NCBI RefSeq assembly: GCF_023707985.1
Contig: NZ_BRCF01000001.1
Location: 555,967-619,966, forward strand
DNA: 64,000 nucleotides
From: Sporosarcina sp. NCCP-2716
GTDB lineage: Bacteria > Bacillota > Bacilli > Bacillales_A > Planococcaceae
Direction of reading: 5' to 3'
This document shows positions 26,125 through 34,206 of the stretch, in pieces. Made by a program: the position numbers and the translations under genes. The notes below the pieces were generated by a model, which saw only the letters and a program-made list of their open reading frames with translations, was not told the origin of the DNA and ran no database searches. Every line of letters begins with the position of its first letter. The first letter of the stretch is position 1.

Positions 26125-26945
26125 GCAATCCGGATCCGAAAGAGCGGGTTGACGTCCTGCTCGTCCAGCGGGGTCTTGCTGAGACGAGGGAACAGGCGAA
26201 ACGCGCCATCATGGCAGGGCTCGTCTATTCCAACGAATTACGGATGGATAAGCCCGGTGAAAAGATCAAGTCATCGCTTCCTCTGCAAGTGAAGGGGAAG
26301 ACATTGAAATATGTAAGCAGAGGCGGCCTGAAACTGGAGAGAGCGCTCGAAGCGTTTGATGTCACAGCAGAGGGGAAGATCATGCTGGATATCGGTTCTT
26401 CAACAGGCGGTTTCACGGATTGCGCGCTTCAGAACGGAGCTTCCCACTGTTACGCATTGGATGTCGGCACGAATCAGCTTGCATGGAAGATCCGTTCGGA
26501 TGAGCGGGTCACTGTCATGGAACAATGCAACTTCCGCTACGCGACTCCCGACCTGTTCACAGAAGGGCTTCCGGGCTTGGCGACGATCGATGTATCGTTC
26601 ATTTCCCTCGCGCTCATCCTGCCGCCGCTCAAGAAGATCCTCTTACCGGGCGGGGATGTTATTGCACTTGTGAAACCACAATTCGAAGCCGGCAAGGAAA
26701 ACGTTGGGAAAAAGGGGATTGTCCGGGATCCGGCGGTCCATGTGCAAGTGCTCCAGCACGTATCCGAATTCGCAGCAAGGGAAGGATTCTGCCTGAAGGA
26801 CATGACGTTCTCCCCCGTCACCGGCGGGGAAGGAAACATCGAGTTCCTTTTCCACCTGGTCTCGTGCGGGACACCGACTACTGAATTTACAAAAGACGAC
26901 TTTATCCGGCTGACGAAAGAAGCACATACCTCGCTTCGGGACTAG
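26121..26945 (+). CDS. yqxC: TlyA family rRNA 2'-O-methyltransferase YqxC
   Basis: 274 residues: an S4 RNA-binding domain (residues 5-65, [22 protein letters not shown]) joined to an FtsJ-like methyltransferase domain. The SAM site is [15 protein letters not shown]; later motifs are [21 protein letters not shown] and [21 protein letters not shown]. TlyA proteins methylate the ribose of cytidines in rRNA, and some relatives have been called haemolysins. It overlaps the dxs stop by four bases, as in B. subtilis (dxs-yqxC-argR-recN). Confidence 0.93.
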   Translation: MSNPDPKERVDVLLVQRGLAETREQAKRAIMAGLVYSNELRMDKPGEKIKSSLPLQVKGKTLKYVSRGGLKLERALEAFDVTAEGKIMLDIGSSTGGFTDCALQNGASHCYALDVGTNQLAWKIRSDERVTVMEQCNFRYATPDLFTEGLPGLATIDVSFISLALILPPLKKILLPGGDVIALVKPQFEAGKENVGKKGIVRDPAVHVQVLQHVSEFAAREGFCLKDMTFSPVTGGEGNIEFLFHLVSCGTPTTEFTKDDFIRLTKEAHTSLRD

Positions 26946-27007
26946 CTGGCCGACAGCGATCGGCCCGTTCAGAAGAAGGCCGTGCAGCCGGACGTGGAGG
27001 GATGGAC

Positions 27008-27457
27008 ATGAACAAAGGGCAGCGGCATCTCCGGATACGGGAGATAATCACTTCACGCGAAATCGAAACACAGGACCAGCTGGTGGATGCTTTGAAGCAA
27101 GCGGGGGTCGATGTCACACAGGCAACGGTTTCCCGGGATATTAAAGAGCTCCACCTGTTCAAGACGCCGCTTCAGAACGGCCGATACAAGTACAGTCTGC
27201 CTGCAGCGCCGCAGTTCAATTTCGAAACCAAGCTGCGCAGGATGCTGACCGACGCATTCATCAGCATGGACGGGGCGAGTCATTTCCTCGTGCTGAAAAC
27301 GCTGCCGGGCAACGCCCATGCAGTCGGTTCCCTGATCGACCATCTGGAGTGGAGTGAAATGCTCGGTACGATTTGCGGGGATGATACATGCATGATCATC
27401 TGCCGAACAGAAAACGGAGCGGAATCCGTGAGGGACCGCTTACTGGCAATGCTGTAA
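27008..27457 (+). CDS. argR: arginine repressor ArgR/AhrC
   Basis: 149 residues. A winged-helix DNA-binding domain (residues 1-70) with the motif [15 protein letters not shown] and a C-terminal hexamerisation and arginine-binding domain with [14 protein letters not shown]. It represses arginine synthesis genes and activates their breakdown. The ATG at 27008 has GGAGGG 6 nt upstream and fits the family start MNKGQRH. It lies 17 bases before recN, the conserved pair in Firmicutes. Confidence 0.97.
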   Translation: MNKGQRHLRIREIITSREIETQDQLVDALKQAGVDVTQATVSRDIKELHLFKTPLQNGRYKYSLPAAPQFNFETKLRRMLTDAFISMDGASHFLVLKTLPGNAHAVGSLIDHLEWSEMLGTICGDDTCMIICRTENGAESVRDRLLAML

Positions 27458-27474
27458 GGAAGGGGGAGCATCCC

Positions 27475-29172
27475 TTGTTAAGTGAACTGTCGATTAAAAA
27501 TTTCGCCATCATAGAGGAGCTCCACGTTTCTTTCGAAGAAGGGCTGACGGTCCTGACAGGTGAGACGGGAGCAGGGAAGTCCATCATCATCGACGCTGTC
27601 CAGCTGGTGGCAGGCGGCAGGGGGTCCGTTGAATTCATCCGTCATGGAACGAAGAAAGCGGAGCTCGAAGCGATGTTCGTGATCCCCTCTGATGATCATC
27701 CCGTTTTCAGCAAGCTCGCCGAATTCGGTATAGACTCGGAAGATGGTACGATCATCCTGCAGCGGGAACTGAACCAGAGCGGCAAGACGACATGCCGCGT
27801 GAACGGCAAGCTTGTCACCATCGCCATCCTTCGCGAACTCGGCTCGCAGTTGATCGATATCCACGGCCAGCATGAGAACCAGGAACTCATGCACCAGAAA
27901 CAGCATATCCACCTGCTCGATGCTTTTGCAGGAGAGCCGTTCAAAGGTGCTATGAAGAGTTACGCAGGTCTGTATGAGGATTATGTCAAGCTCAGGAAGA
28001 AGCTGAGCCTCGCCTCCGAAAATGAGCAGCAGATCGCCCAGCGCATCGACTTGTACTCCTTCCAGCTGCGCGAACTCGACGAAGCAGCACTGCAGGACGG
28101 CGAAGAGGAATCGCTGGAAGGTGAACGGCTGAAACTGCAGCATTTCAACAGGCTGTTTGACAGGCTGAATAATGCGTATGATGCCCTGCAGGGGGACTCG
28201 CATGCCCTCGACTTCCTCGGCAATGCGATGAGTGACCTGGAAGACGCTGCGACGGTCGACAAAGATCTGACGACTTTAGCTGAATCTGCCGGGGAAAGTT
28301 TCTATACTTTGCAGGACGTCGCCCACGACATCAAAGGGATGATCGATGAAATGGAATTCGATCCGATGCGCCTCGAGGCGGTGGAAGACCGGCTCGCCCT
28401 CATCACATCGCTGAAACGGAAATACGGCGCTTCCATCGACGAAATCCTCCAGTACCGCGACAAGATCGCTGACCGGCTCGATGAACTCGTCAATCGGGAC
28501 GGCCGCCTCGAAAAAGAGCAGCAACGTCTCGAGCATCTGCGCGCTGATCTGGAGATCGAAGCGGGAGAGCTGTCGGAAATCCGGAAACAATCGGCCGGCA
28601 TGCTCGAATCGGCGATCATGGAACAACTTCGGCAGCTTCATATGGAGAAGGCCGTGTTCGAAGTGCGGATCGACCGGAAAGAAGCCGGAGTCTTCGATTA
28701 TAACGGGTTCGATGATGTGGCGTTCTATATATCCACAAACGTCGGGGAGCCGATGAAACCGCTGGTGAAAGTGGCGTCAGGCGGGGAATTATCCCGCGTC
28801 ATGCTTGCTCTGAAAACGATTTTCTCGAAACATCAGGGAATCACTTCCATCATTTTCGACGAAGTGGACACCGGTGTCAGCGGCCGTGTCGCCCAGGCGA
28901 TTGCCGAAAAGATCGCCATGGTCGCCATGAACTCCCAAGTATTATGTATTTCGCATCTGCCCCAAGTGGCCGCGATGGCGGATCACCATTACCTGATCCA
29001 GAAGGAAGTGACCGGAGAACGGACACGCACCTCCATCCAGGATGTGATGGCGGAAGACCGCACGCGGGAACTTTCCAGAATGCTCTCAGGCGCTGAAGTG
29101 ACACCACTCACCCTGCGTCATGCCGAGGAACTTCTGCAGCTCGCGGATGCCAGGAAGACGACTCTTCTATAA
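27475..29172 (+). CDS. recN: DNA repair protein RecN
   Basis: 565 residues, an SMC-like ATPase acting early in double-strand break repair. Walker A is TGETGAGKSII near residues 28-38; the coiled-coil arms span about 150-350; the signature KVASGGELSRVMLALK and Walker B SIIFDEVDTGVSG lie in the C-terminal part. The TTG start at 27475 has GGGGGAG 6 nt upstream and aligns with the family start (LSELSIKNFAI). A terminator follows. Confidence 0.96.
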   Translation: MLSELSIKNFAIIEELHVSFEEGLTVLTGETGAGKSIIIDAVQLVAGGRGSVEFIRHGTKKAELEAMFVIPSDDHPVFSKLAEFGIDSEDGTIILQRELNQSGKTTCRVNGKLVTIAILRELGSQLIDIHGQHENQELMHQKQHIHLLDAFAGEPFKGAMKSYAGLYEDYVKLRKKLSLASENEQQIAQRIDLYSFQLRELDEAALQDGEEESLEGERLKLQHFNRLFDRLNNAYDALQGDSHALDFLGNAMSDLEDAATVDKDLTTLAESAGESFYTLQDVAHDIKGMIDEMEFDPMRLEAVEDRLALITSLKRKYGASIDEILQYRDKIADRLDELVNRDGRLEKEQQRLEHLRADLEIEAGELSEIRKQSAGMLESAIMEQLRQLHMEKAVFEVRIDRKEAGVFDYNGFDDVAFYISTNVGEPMKPLVKVASGGELSRVMLALKTIFSKHQGITSIIFDEVDTGVSGRVAQAIAEKIAMVAMNSQVLCISHLPQVAAMADHHYLIQKEVTGERTRTSIQDVMAEDRTRELSRMLSGAEVTPLTLRHAEELLQLADARKTTLL

Positions 29173-29180
29173 TCATTTCG

Positions 29181-29206
29181 CGCCGGAATCCGTTCCGGCG
29201 TTTTTT
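29181..29206 (+). terminator. terminator after recN
   Basis: A perfect 8-bp stem CGCCGGAA/TTCCGGCG with a 4-nt loop followed by six T. Confidence 0.9.
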
Positions 29207-29234
29207 CCATTCCTCCTCTGCATGTTTTACCCTT

Positions 29235-29263
29235 TCATAACCCGTCCGCGAACGGACAATCTA
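29235..29263 (+). promoter_or_regulatory. possible forespore (sigma-G/F) promoter of spoIVB
   Basis: TCATA and CAATCTA are separated by 17 bp, similar to the sigma-G pattern (GNATR, 17-18 bp, CATNNTA) with one or two mismatches. In B. subtilis spoIVB is expressed in the forespore. Weak evidence. Confidence 0.3.
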
Positions 29264-29293
29264 AAGGTAATCCCAATGTGAAGGAGGTGGCAT

Positions 29294-30265
29294 ATGGAAT
29301 GGAATAGACAGCTGAAACTTTTCATGGCGTCTGTTGCGGCAGTCCTGTTGTTCTTTGCACAGTCCGTGGCAGCGCTGGCGTCCGGAACAATCATCCCGAT
29401 GGGCAATTCGATCAGCATCCAGCTGACACTGGCCGGCGTGTATGTAACCGGCGATCTCCCGTTATCCGGAAAAGGCCAGTCATTGAAAGCGGGAGACCGG
29501 ATCACCGATGTCAATGGTGCGCCGGTACACTCTCTGCAAATGCTAACCGAACAGGTCTCCGCGCTGCAGGACGAAGAGACAGTTGCCCTGTCAGTGCAGC
29601 GGGAAGGCAAGGAACTTGCGATCGGGACGGACGGCCTTACGTTCAAGCGGTCGCTGTCATTCCTGAAGGACACGACCGAAGGGACAGGCACGCTGACTTA
29701 CGTCGACCTGGAAGGGAAGACGTATGGCGCACTCGGCCACCAGATCATCGACAGTTCGTTCAACAGTGCGCCCGATTTCACGAGCGGTTCGATCTATTTG
29801 TCTGAAATTGAACAGATCAAAAAGAGTTCGCCTGGACATCCAGGATATAAGATCTCCTCCATCCTCGATCAGAACGAGACACTCGGCACCATCGTGACGA
29901 ATAGTGTGGTCGGTATTTTCGGTAAATGGAACGCTTCTTATAATGAAGTCTTGACGAAACCGATGGAGGTTATGCAGCCGGGAGAACTGACGGCGGGACC
30001 CGCAGAAATCCTGACGACAATCGAAGGGACGAAAGTCGAGTCATTCGCAATCATGATCACGGAGAAATCCCCGGATTCGTTTCTGTTCACTTTGACAGAC
30101 AATCGGCTGCTCGAAAAGACGGGCGGCATACTGCAGGGGATGAGCGGCAGTCCTGTCATCCAGGACGGCAAATTTGCCGGTGCTGTCACGCACATGTTCG
30201 TCGATCAGCCTGAAAAAGGAGCCGGTCTATTCCTCGGAAAAATGACGGACCAAAGTAGAAAATGA
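29294..30265 (+). CDS. spoIVB: SpoIVB peptidase, short form
   Basis: 323 residues against about 426 in B. subtilis. Membrane anchor or signal at residues 8-30, a PDZ domain at about 45-110, then the S55 peptidase domain. Likely catalytic residues are H149 (YGALGH), D269 (FTLTDN) and S284 (QGMSGSP). SpoIVB is secreted by the forespore into the intermembrane space, where it cleaves SpoIVFA to trigger sigma-K processing. GGAGGTGG precedes the ATG. It retains its neighbours recN and spo0A. All catalytic motifs are kept, so it looks functional. Confidence 0.93.
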   Translation: MEWNRQLKLFMASVAAVLLFFAQSVAALASGTIIPMGNSISIQLTLAGVYVTGDLPLSGKGQSLKAGDRITDVNGAPVHSLQMLTEQVSALQDEETVALSVQREGKELAIGTDGLTFKRSLSFLKDTTEGTGTLTYVDLEGKTYGALGHQIIDSSFNSAPDFTSGSIYLSEIEQIKKSSPGHPGYKISSILDQNETLGTIVTNSVVGIFGKWNASYNEVLTKPMEVMQPGELTAGPAEILTTIEGTKVESFAIMITEKSPDSFLFTLTDNRLLEKTGGILQGMSGSPVIQDGKFAGAVTHMFVDQPEKGAGLFLGKMTDQSRK

Positions 30266-30269
30266 CCGC

Positions 30270-30307
30270 AGAAACCAGCCGGATATCCCGGCTGGTTTCT
30301 TTTTTTA
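30270..30307 (+). terminator. terminator after spoIVB
   Basis: A perfect 13-bp stem, AGAAACCAGCCGG pairing across ATATC, followed by TTTTTTT. Confidence 0.92.
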
Positions 30308-30334
30308 ATAAAAATGTCAAAATCGGAAGAACTC

Positions 30335-30411
30335 CGTCGAAATAAGAAGAAACCGTATGTCATACGGTTCATTTTCCCCGGGAATGAAGGAAGTGGGGAA
30401 GTTTTGTCGAA
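30335..30411 (+). promoter_or_regulatory. 0A-box region and palindrome before spo0A
   Basis: A perfect 0A box TGTCGAA (30405-30411) and a one-mismatch box CGTCGAA (30335-30341) lie 67-140 bases upstream of spo0A. Between them is the inverted repeat AACCGTATG-T-CATACGGTT (30351-30369), which could be an operator or a weak hairpin. In B. subtilis spo0A has a sigma-A and a sigma-H promoter under Spo0A~P control. Promoter boxes here are not clear enough to assign. Confidence 0.5.
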
Positions 30412-30477
30412 AAAATTAGTCTAGGGAACAGGAAACTGCAGAAAACCAATAAGGGAATCACAAGGGGGAAATAGGGA

Positions 30478-31272
30478 ATGGAAAAAATAAAAATTGCAAT
30501 TGCTGACGACAACAAAGAACTGGTGAAAACGATGAACGCATATTTTGAACAGCATCCGGAGATCGAAATCTGCTGGACCGCGCAAAACGGCAAGGTTTGC
30601 CTGCAGAACTTGGAGGAAACGGTGCCGGATGTCCTGCTGCTCGATATCATCATGCCATATCTGGACGGGATCGCAGTTCTCGAAGCGATCCGGTCGCAGG
30701 ACAAGCTGTCGGATGTTAAGATCATCATGCTCACCGCGTTCGGACAGGAGGACGTCATGACCCAGGCAGCAGGGCTCGGTGCTTCGTACTTCATGCTGAA
30801 ACCGTTTGAATTCGAGCAGCTCGTCAACCAGATCTTCCAGGCAGCCCGTATCCAGAAACCGGCGAAAGCGCAGCAGCCCGTCCAGCCGTCCGGACAGGAG
30901 AAGGAAGTTGTCTCCCAGAAGATGCTCGATACGGCCATCACATCCACCATCAAGGAGATCGGTGTACCGGCTCACATCAAAGGCTATTCATACTTACGGG
31001 AAGCGATCCAGATGGTGTACGCCGACCACGACCTGCTCGGTGCCGTCACGAAGATTCTCTACCCGGAAATCGCAGAAAAATATAAAACAACTCCTTCCCG
31101 CGTCGAACGGGCGATACGGCATGCAATCGAAGTTGCCTGGAACCGCGGCAATTACGATGTGATCTCGAAGACGTTCGGCTACACGGTCCACCACTTGAAA
31201 AGCAAACCGACTAACAGTGAATTTATCGCCATGATTGCAGACAAGATCCGTATTGAACATATGGCAAGCTGA
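30478..31272 (+). CDS. spo0A: sporulation master regulator Spo0A
   Basis: 264 residues. Receiver domain (1-120) with the acidic pair D10/D11, phosphorylated D56 in LLLDIIMP, T86 and K108. A linker rich in Gln and Pro (about 125-145) leads to the C-terminal DNA-binding domain with the signature [15 protein letters not shown] and the sigma-A contact region. When phosphorylated by the phosphorelay it binds 0A boxes and starts sporulation or other stationary-phase programmes. All functional residues are intact. GGGGGAAA lies about 8 nt before the ATG. Confidence 0.98.
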   Translation: MEKIKIAIADDNKELVKTMNAYFEQHPEIEICWTAQNGKVCLQNLEETVPDVLLLDIIMPYLDGIAVLEAIRSQDKLSDVKIIMLTAFGQEDVMTQAAGLGASYFMLKPFEFEQLVNQIFQAARIQKPAKAQQPVQPSGQEKEVVSQKMLDTAITSTIKEIGVPAHIKGYSYLREAIQMVYADHDLLGAVTKILYPEIAEKYKTTPSRVERAIRHAIEVAWNRGNYDVISKTFGYTVHHLKSKPTNSEFIAMIADKIRIEHMAS

Positions 31273-31279
31273 TTCTTCA

Positions 31280-31325
31280 GGCTGTCCGGCAGCGTTGGAA
31301 CTCCAACGCTGCCGGACAGCCCTTT
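31280..31325 (+). terminator. terminator after spo0A
   Basis: A perfect 19-bp stem (31280-31298 with 31303-31321) with loop AACT, followed by CTTTTG. It is one of the longest perfect hairpins in the window. Confidence 0.9.
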
Positions 31326-31451
31326 TGTTTCCTCCATTAACGGCACCGCCTTATGATGCCTGTGTAAAAAGTTGCAATTCACAAAAGATGCTGGATAATG
31401 GGGAATGCGAAGTGCGGACCAATCACCTATTTCCAATCCGCTGGTACAGCC

Positions 31452-31457
31452 TATAAT
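31452..31457 (+). promoter_or_regulatory. -10 box of the FapA-domain gene
   Basis: A perfect TATAAT lies 23 bases before the start. No convincing -35 hexamer is seen at 16-18 bp. Confidence 0.4.
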
Positions 31458-31480
31458 GGAATAGAAGAGAGGTGGACCAG

Positions 31481-33043
31481 ATGCTGTTTGAAAACGACTT
31501 TATCACCCTTACACTTGAAAATGATACAGTCTCCCTTTATACGAAGAAAGGCGGATTCCCGCTGAAATCGTTCGACCAGGTGACCCAGCAGCTGCCGCGT
31601 CTGAGGATATCATCATTCCCTGAATTACGGCGCGCTTTGTCGACAGTTGAAACGATGACGGAAATCGGCACGTATTCTCCTGAGATCGTCCTGTCGGTTT
31701 CTTCTGGCAGCATGAAAGCCGAAGCGGAAATCCTTCTGACGGCTGAAGAACTGGAGGAAAAATTGGAAGCGCTTCCCGGTTATTTGGATGCGCTTCTGGA
31801 CGAAGCCCGCATCACGGGCGGCAGGTTAAAGGTCGACTGGGATGCAGTCCGTCCCCGCCAGCCATTCCTTGCGGCGAAAGGAAAGGAACCGTTGAAAGGG
31901 AAAGACGCACAGACAAAATACATAGAAGCCCCTGAAAGACGGCCGGTCATCCGAGAAGACGGTTCCGCCAATTACTATGAGATGAATTTCGTGACTCCTG
32001 TCAAAAAAGGCGACTGGCTCGGGGAGAAGATTCCGGCAGAAGAAGGTACGCCGGGGATGGATATCTATAGAAACGAAATACCGGGCAAGCGCGGACTCGA
32101 TGTCAAACTGTTCTATGACCGGAAGTCCGTCGAGGAAACCGAGGAGCAGGGGAAGATCGTCCTGCGGGCTGCGCATGGCGGGGTGCTCGAGTTCCAGAAC
32201 GGGGTCGTCGGTGTCGGCCGGCAGCTCGTTATCGAAGGGGATGTCGGCCCTGAAACAGGATCGGTCACGTTCGACGGCACGGTCGTCATTTCCGGTACTG
32301 TCCTTGCAGGCTACAGTGTAATTGCCACAGGCGACATCTCTGTCGGTGCAAAGGAAGGGGTCACCAATGCGAAAGAGATCCGATCGGAGCAATCGGACAT
32401 CTACATCCAGGGGGGGATCTTCGGCGGGGGATCGACGGTGCTCGAAGCGAGCGGCACCATTTTCATCAAGCATGCGAATGACTGCATCCTCTATGCGCAG
32501 ACAATCCAGGTGGGCTTGTATCTGCTCGGCAGCGAAGTGGCTGCCGAGCATGTGTATGTCGACCGGCTGAGAGGCAGGATCATCGGGGGCAGGACGGAAG
32601 CTATGTACCGAATCGAATGTGCGACTGCCGGCAACCAGCACGAGCGGAACACCGTCCTGATCGCCAGAGGGATCGACAAGGAAGCACTCCAGATCGAAAT
32701 CCAGCAGCTCGCCCAGTCCATCAAGGACATGCAGCAGCAGATCTGCACGCTGGAAGTCCATATCGAACCGCTTGAAGCTGTTGCAAGTACGCTTGCAGGC
32801 TCTCAAGCGGAAGCGTATGCGAAAGTCAGAAAAACGATACACGACAGCCAGAACGAAATATACGTTCTCGATGAACTGATTCAGAAAAAACTTCATATTA
32901 TGAAGACAGCGGTCCGTCCGCAGATCGAAATCACAAAAGAGGCGAATGCAGGCGTGACTATCCAGGTTGGCACAAAGTCATCCGTCCTCAGTTCCCCGAC
33001 CAAAGGGGTGTTCGAATTGACGGATGGTGTGCTCAACATCTGA
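31481..33043 (+). CDS. FapA (DUF342) family protein
   Basis: A 520-residue DUF342/FapA-domain protein. The N-terminal 170 residues form a variable domain. The FapA beta-helix region follows (about 170-400) with YYEMNFVTPVKKGDWLGEKIPAEEG, the glycine-rich strands GDVGPETGSVTFDGTVVISGTV and the run ITGDI-like VIATGDISVGAK. A coiled-coil segment lies at about 405-490. Members are linked to flagella, cell polarity or the envelope, but the function of this one is unknown. The ATG at 31481 has AGAGAGG 8 nt upstream. It occupies the space between spo0A and glpQ-like genes. Confidence 0.85.
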   Translation: MLFENDFITLTLENDTVSLYTKKGGFPLKSFDQVTQQLPRLRISSFPELRRALSTVETMTEIGTYSPEIVLSVSSGSMKAEAEILLTAEELEEKLEALPGYLDALLDEARITGGRLKVDWDAVRPRQPFLAAKGKEPLKGKDAQTKYIEAPERRPVIREDGSANYYEMNFVTPVKKGDWLGEKIPAEEGTPGMDIYRNEIPGKRGLDVKLFYDRKSVEETEEQGKIVLRAAHGGVLEFQNGVVGVGRQLVIEGDVGPETGSVTFDGTVVISGTVLAGYSVIATGDISVGAKEGVTNAKEIRSEQSDIYIQGGIFGGGSTVLEASGTIFIKHANDCILYAQTIQVGLYLLGSEVAAEHVYVDRLRGRIIGGRTEAMYRIECATAGNQHERNTVLIARGIDKEALQIEIQQLAQSIKDMQQQICTLEVHIEPLEAVASTLAGSQAEAYAKVRKTIHDSQNEIYVLDELIQKKLHIMKTAVRPQIEITKEANAGVTIQVGTKSSVLSSPTKGVFELTDGVLNI

Positions 33044-33071
33044 CAACTGCAGCCGGGGAGGTGTTAGGAGC

Positions 33072-33788
33072 ATGGTAGGAAGGCTGAGGCCGCGTGTCTA
33101 TGCGCACCGTGGCGCATCCGGAAATTATTTCGAAAATACGATGAAGGCTTTCGAAGGCGCCGTGCAGGAAGGGGCTGACGGTATCGAACTGGACGTCCAG
33201 CGATCAAGCGACGGCGTATTCTTCGTTATCCACGATGAGGATCTCGCAAGGCTCACTGGAGTCCGGAAACGGATCTCCGACCTCGAAGCCGCCGAGATCC
33301 GGACATTGCGTGTCGGCAGCAGGTGGACGCGGAAGGTCACCGGACACCGCATCCCGGACCTGTCTTCCGTATTGTCCTTCGCCCTGATGCAAAATATGAG
33401 CCTGAACGTCGAGCTGAAGGAGACGGTAGCTGAACGTCCGGAATGCCTGCCCGCTCTTATCGGACAGCTCAGTGTACTCAGCGACTATCACATATCATCA
33501 TTCGACTATGGGCTGATCGAACTCGTGAAGGAGTTGGCACCTGACATCGAGTCCGCCCTCCTTCTGAGGAAATCGTCACTCAAAGAAAACACGCTGTCCG
33601 ATTACCCTTCCGCCGATGCTTTCCATTTCCATAAGCGGATGCTGACGGAAGCATACGAACCGCACTGGCAGGGGACCGATAAACCGATCCGGGTATACGG
33701 CGTGGACGGCACCGAACCGTTCGTCGGTCAGCCGCCTGTTTATGTAAGCGGCTGGATCACCGATTACCCCGCACGTTTCCTTTCCTGA
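33072..33788 (+). CDS. yqiK: glycerophosphodiester phosphodiesterase YqiK
   Basis: 238 residues, a cytosolic GDPD without signal peptide. YAHRGASGNYFENTMKAFEGAVQEGADGIELDVQ carries the catalytic His, Arg and metal-binding Glu/Asp (shown in part: HRGASG, ENT, GIELDVQ), and VIHDEDL the second catalytic His. It probably hydrolyses glycerophosphodiesters from lipid turnover to glycerol 3-phosphate. GGGGAGG lies 10 nt before the ATG at 33072. It ends at a terminator shared with yqzF. Confidence 0.92.
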   Translation: MVGRLRPRVYAHRGASGNYFENTMKAFEGAVQEGADGIELDVQRSSDGVFFVIHDEDLARLTGVRKRISDLEAAEIRTLRVGSRWTRKVTGHRIPDLSSVLSFALMQNMSLNVELKETVAERPECLPALIGQLSVLSDYHISSFDYGLIELVKELAPDIESALLLRKSSLKENTLSDYPSADAFHFHKRMLTEAYEPHWQGTDKPIRVYGVDGTEPFVGQPPVYVSGWITDYPARFLS

Positions 33789-33810
33789 AATTGTAGAAAA
33801 GAACGAAAAA

Positions 33811-33849
33811 AACAGTCCCTCATGCCGTGATGCGGCGCCAGGGACTGTT
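33811..33849. terminator. bidirectional terminator yqiK/yqzF
   Basis: AACAGTCCCT pairs with AGGGACTGTT (10 bp) around an inner GCCG/CGGC stem, with A-run left and T-rich right, between convergent genes. Confidence 0.88.
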
Positions 33850-33857
33850 TCTTTCGA

Positions 33858-34088
33858 TTATGGTTTCTTTTTCGGGATTCTTCCTTTGCGCTGATCCCGG
33901 CGGAACAGGAAACCGGCAAAAAAACCGATGCCGGCCGCGAGGAGCAGGAAGCCTGCAGCGAACTGCAGCCATATGTACGGGAATGGGCTGAACAGGACAC
34001 CGAACAGGGCATCCCGCATCAGCTTGATGCCAAGAGCTGCTGCAATGCCCGGAATAATCAGGACTATGAAGGCGGTTAAACGGGCCAT
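33858..34088 (-). CDS. yqzF: DUF2627 membrane protein YqzF
   Basis: A 76-residue protein with two hydrophobic helices (about 3-22 and 38-62) and a basic tail ending KKKP. The opening MARLTAFIVLIIPGIAAALGIKLMRD is characteristic of DUF2627 (shown in part: PGIAAALGIKLMRD). Function unknown. GGAGGAG stands 5 nt before the ATG. It lies between yqiK and bkdR, divergent from bkdR, as in B. subtilis. Confidence 0.88.
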   Translation of the reverse strand: MARLTAFIVLIIPGIAAALGIKLMRDALFGVLFSPFPYIWLQFAAGFLLLAAGIGFFAGFLFRRDQRKGRIPKKKP

Positions 34089-34132
34089 ACGATCTCCTCC
34101 GATCGTATTTCATTTTACCGGCTGTCCAAGGA

Positions 34133-34161
34133 TTGTCAAGACGGAGCAGATGATGTATGAT
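34133..34161 (+). promoter_or_regulatory. sigma-A promoter of bkdR and the bkd operon
   Basis: TTGTCA (5 of 6), exactly 17 bp, TATGAT (5 of 6). It lies 46 bases before bkdR. No other promoter is seen before ptb, which starts only 17 bases after bkdR, so this promoter probably serves the whole operon. Confidence 0.65.
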
Positions 34162-34171
34162 GAAGGGGAAA

Positions 34172-34185
34172 TGCAAAAGATTGCA
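34172..34185 (+). promoter_or_regulatory. inverted repeat in the bkdR leader
   Basis: TGCAA-AAGA-TTGCA is a perfect 5-4-5 inverted repeat just downstream of the expected transcription start. It may be an operator for BkdR or another regulator. Confidence 0.4.
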
Positions 34186-34206
34186 CGGTGAAATGAGGGA
34201 TATTGA

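Noticed and set aside
26948..26965. Hairpin GGCCGA/TCGGCC before argR as a terminator
   Set aside because: The stem has only 6 bp and no T-run follows; argR and recN probably continue the upstream transcript.
30380..30415. A sigma-H promoter for spo0A (GAAGGAAGT and GTCGAAAAA)
   Set aside because: The spacing is 11 bp and the -10 lacks the T of GAAT, so the match is too weak to report as a feature.
31826..32896. A 356-codon open frame on the minus strand
   Set aside because: It is a shadow of the FapA-domain gene in GC-rich sequence, with no domain motif, no ribosome site and no terminator of its own.
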